Part shown: positions 60,881-64,000 of the stretch, piece by piece
How positions within the stretch are numbered: position 1 is the stretch's first letter
Layout of the letters: the number at the start of each line of letters is the position of its first letter
Assembly: GCF_932294415.1 (NCBI RefSeq)
Contig: NC_065538.1
Span: 50,034,343-50,098,342, forward strand
DNA length: 64,000 nt
Source of the DNA: Quercus robur
Lineage: Eukaryota; Streptophyta; Magnoliopsida; Fagales; Fagaceae
Direction of reading: 5' to 3'
Notes under the pieces: model-generated
What the model saw: the letters and a program-made list of their open reading frames with translations, nothing else
Databases searched by the model: none
What the model was told of the DNA's origin: nothing
Position numbers and translations under genes: made by a program

Positions 60881-63498
60881 TGCTTTATGGATGGAGAGAG
60901 AGAGAGTGACAGAGAGAGAGATGAGGAGCAACGTCTTTTTTTCTTCTTTTGGGCTCTGGAAGAGAAAGGAGTTTGAAATTTTGCGGGAAGTTTTCGGCGG
61001 AATAGAATCATGTTTAGGAATACATGAGATGAGATGGAATATATACGTATAGAATATATATAGCACTCTTGTTTGGTTCGAGGGAAGAGATAATGAAAGG
61101 AAAAGGAGAAGAGGATGAAGAAATTTCGTTGTTTGGTTTGATGATAAGGGGGCAAGTTATTTCAGCCTTTACCCCGTCTTTATTTAATTTAATTTTTTAA
61201 AATAATGCTAGTTGAATTAAAGGATTTAAAGAAAGGAATGCCATAAAACTTTTAAGGAATGATAAGATAAATTATACAGCTCATAACACTCTTAAATAAA
61301 GTGGATGATTACTCATTTTCTTTCTTTTTTAATTTTGGAAATAAACACACACATGTACAAGGAAAAAAGAATGAGATTCTAATAAAAAGATATACTACAA
61401 ACTCCACTAAAAGACCTTTGTAACCTTTAAGGGAGGTTGAATTTAATTGTGTCATGTATGCATGTTTTCTATCAAAACGCTAATAAGTTACTTACCGTTG
61501 TTATCATATGCATTATGCATATCACATAAATTTTTTTTGTTAATCTTATTATGAAATATTAGTGATGAATGTTTGATTTGTCATAAACCTATTGTAGAGA
61601 GGGTTAATTGATTGAATTGAAAGTTTAAGAACTAAAAATTGATATTTATTCTAAATTCTAAGGGTTATTTTTTGAAAAAAAAAATATCACTTTTGTGAAC
61701 GTCACACCAAATCACTTATATTAGATAAGGTTTGATAGGTTTACCATTGGATTACTTTTATTTTTATATAACTTTCATTCTTACAAAATACTAAGATAAT
61801 CATAACTCAATAATTATCTCATCTATAAAAATTTTAAATTTTAATTAATTTTTTTTTTTAAATTTTAAGATTATAGACAAAACATGAGTTTGTACGTAAA
61901 GTAGTAAATATTATCCAATTAACATAAAATTTAATATGCATATTCAAATTTTTTTTTTTAAATGTATGATCCAATGGAGAAATTTTTAAAAAATATTAAC
62001 CTAATAAAAAGTTATAAGCTTTTGTAAAAACATAACAAGTATAACATGATATTGACCCCTAACATGCACCGAGTGTATATTTTGTTAATAATACACATCT
62101 TAATAATTTTCCATAGAAATTATTTTTTATGAATCCGTTGTTAGATTATGTATTTAGTATAAGAGGATTCCACAATTTGCAACTAGACTCTAAAAATAAA
62201 ACACTAAAAACTATTTTTCCTTATACCTTTTATAGTTGCAAAACATCAACATGATTAGAAATTAATAACTATCTTATATTTAACATGTTTAATTTTTTTG
62301 GTTTTTGTGTATAATTTTAAAATTATATACAAAACATTAGTTTATGAATCATTAAGTAAATAATACATGGTTAATATGAAATTTAGTGTATATATCAAGA
62401 ACAAGAAATGTGTGGTGACCTAATTGTGGGATTTTCAAAATGTTAATTTAATAAATATAATTAAGTAGTATAACACTAACAAATAAGAGAGAGAGAGAGA
62501 GAGAGAGGATATTATAATCTTTCACATCAATCCATTAAAGCAATGCCTCAGGCTGAAAAGGATAGATGGTAAGATATGGCTAAGAGTTCTAGCAAATATT
62601 GTAATAATCTATATTATAAAAAACATCTGTTTGATTAAAGAAAAAAAAGTATTACAAATAAGAAAAGTGAATATAATAATATCTAATATAAATAGTAAAA
62701 CATTGAATTATAAGAGGATCCCATTAAAGGAGCCTTAATTAGCCATCTTTTTATTTTTTTAAATGTTTTTAACTTTTAAATTATATATAAAAAAAAGCAC
62801 AAATATCCTTATAAGCTACATTTCAATCATCTATCATCTATGGTATCCCCAATCATCTATCATCTATAATCTGTTATAAATATAAAACTGAAAACGTAAC
62901 TATCTTAAAAAAAAACCTTTTGATTTATTTTATAATATTTTCCCACCTAAGTTTTTGAGATCACACAATTTTACATGTCATTATTCTAATATATATATAT
63001 ATATATATATTTAATTGAATTTAAATTATATTCTACCTTTAAATCCTCTATGACAATATTGTCATATCATAAAGAGATTAAATTCTATATGGATATCGTG
63101 TAAACCCAAGTTTCATCCCTCTAATTCTAACATGCCACATCATGATAATAAATATTAAAGAATAGACATAACCACATTTAATCAATTATAAAATCCATTT
63201 GAAAATCCAACTTAACTGTGAATTTATTGAGATGTTATTATGTGTAATATGATCTATTAAATTTTAAGTAAAAAACTAATGTGACAATATTTTATTGGAT
63301 AGTGTAAAACATAAGTTTTACATCACATCCTTACCGAATTGACTCTTATTTAAATGGTAGAATCAATAGTTCCATATGCAAATAAATCACAATAAATGCT
63401 TATTAAAAACTATCATAGTTATCAATCTTATATTTAAAGAAAAAAAAAATTATTGTTAAACTTTTCCCTATATTACTCTTGCACAAGCTACCAAGTAC
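60881..63498. other. Copy B promoter and AT-rich intergenic DNA
   Basis: A GAGAGAGA tract and a TATA-like CTATATATATTC (minus strand, about 61060) lie near the copy B leader. Beyond about 61200 the DNA is AT-rich, with a (GA)n run at about 62488, a repeat of AATCATCTATCATCTAT near 62825-62870 and an (AT)n run at about 62990. No gene was recognised. Confidence 0.5.
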
Positions 63499-63505
63499 CA
63501 ACTAA

Positions 63506-63678
63506 ATTTTTTTTTTTTTTTTTTGAGAGATAGATTTCAATTTATAGCGTCTGCTTTTGATGATTACTCTTTATCATTAGACCAAGACATCAATTAGTTT
63601 TTGGTGTAAGCGGGGATTGAATCCCAGATCTCTTATTCAACTATCAAAGATTTTACCATTTGAGCTAATTGAAACCCA
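63506..63678 (-). mobile_element. SINE, tRNA-derived family A, well-preserved copy
   Basis: On the minus strand a tRNA-like head has an A box (TTAGCTCAAATGG) and a B box (GGGATTCAATCCC). A body shared with the copy at 32530 follows, then a poly-A tail of about 17. The 7-bp duplication CAACTAA lies at 63499-63505 and 63679-63685. It is 173 bp long and has no coding capacity. Confidence 0.85.
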
Positions 63679-63685
63679 CAACTAA

Positions 63686-64000
63686 TTTAATACTATCTCC
63701 ATCCCATATCTTTTATATTGTCTAAAGTTCTAACTTTTTAGTACATATCATTACAATACATTTTCTTTTAGTTAAATGTCTAATTTTTCCAAAACTATCC
63801 TCGTTAATTTAAACTCTAGTGAAAGATTAGTATTGACTATTTTAAACAAAGTAGTAAGTTAGGAAATTAATATTGAGGGATATACCCATCAAAAATATAT
63901 ATATATATATTGAGGGATATATTTTTGAACATTTTAAAATAGAATAAAAGACCAAAAATTTAGGAGGGAGTTCATCTTAGTGCCCATGCATAATTTTTCT
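63686..64000. other. AT-rich end of the window, nothing recognised
   Basis: A short (AT)n run lies at about 63895. No gene or bounded repeat is supported. Confidence 0.6.

Overview
The window is a piece of nuclear chromosome from a flowering plant, most likely a woody rosid eudicot. Evidence for this: AT-rich intergenic DNA with long (AT)n and (CT)n tracts, GT-AG introns, a plant tRNA-Glu, plant-specific gene families (DYW-type PPR, NAC, CESA), and a mix of Copia and Gypsy-type LTRs, CACTA and hAT elements, MITEs, SINEs and an L1-type LINE. The repeat style reminds me of Fagaceae (oak or chestnut), but that is an impression, not a proof.

Layout. 0-7.6 kb is repeat-rich: a decayed two-unit polyubiquitin pseudogene, then an hAT-like element that carries a nested, broken Ty1-copia element. 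7.7-17.2 kb is gene-dense: tRNA-Glu(CTC), the gene for ribosomal protein L11 (uL5), a plastid Rho-N domain protein on the minus strand, and head-to-head with it the DYW pentatricopeptide gene DOT4. 17.2-22.2 kb is intergenic with MITEs. 22.2-23.6 kb holds an RLP51/SNC2-like leucine-rich-repeat receptor-like protein. 23.85-27.6 kb is a dead L1-type LINE. 28-41.8 kb is a transposon graveyard: a 3.4-kb CACTA element, two solo LTRs, SINEs, MITEs and tandem repeats. 42.2-44.2 kb is a divergent NAC gene. 45.7-60.7 kb holds two tandem, complete 13-exon CESA8-type cellulose synthase genes. The last 3 kb is AT-rich with one SINE.

The single-copy genes appear in the order RPL11, Rho-N protein, DOT4, RLP51, CESA8. 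From memory this matches the Arabidopsis chromosome 4 segment At4g18730-At4g18780, with MYB98 (At4g18770) not seen here and a NAC gene in roughly its place. The genes do not form one pathway. They cover ribosome assembly, plastid RNA metabolism (the divergent Rho-N/DOT4 pair), immune signalling (RLP51) and secondary-wall cellulose synthesis (CESA8).

I found no wholly new system. The most interesting points are the two CESA8 copies (the upstream copy has lost a cysteine cluster and carries an open N-terminal leader that in the other copy is cut off by a stop codon), the divergent NAC gene, the 120-bp palindromic array in the CACTA element, and several insertions with clear target-site duplications. 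Exon coordinates were worked out by hand from splice signals, reading phase and homology. No alignment or expression data were available.
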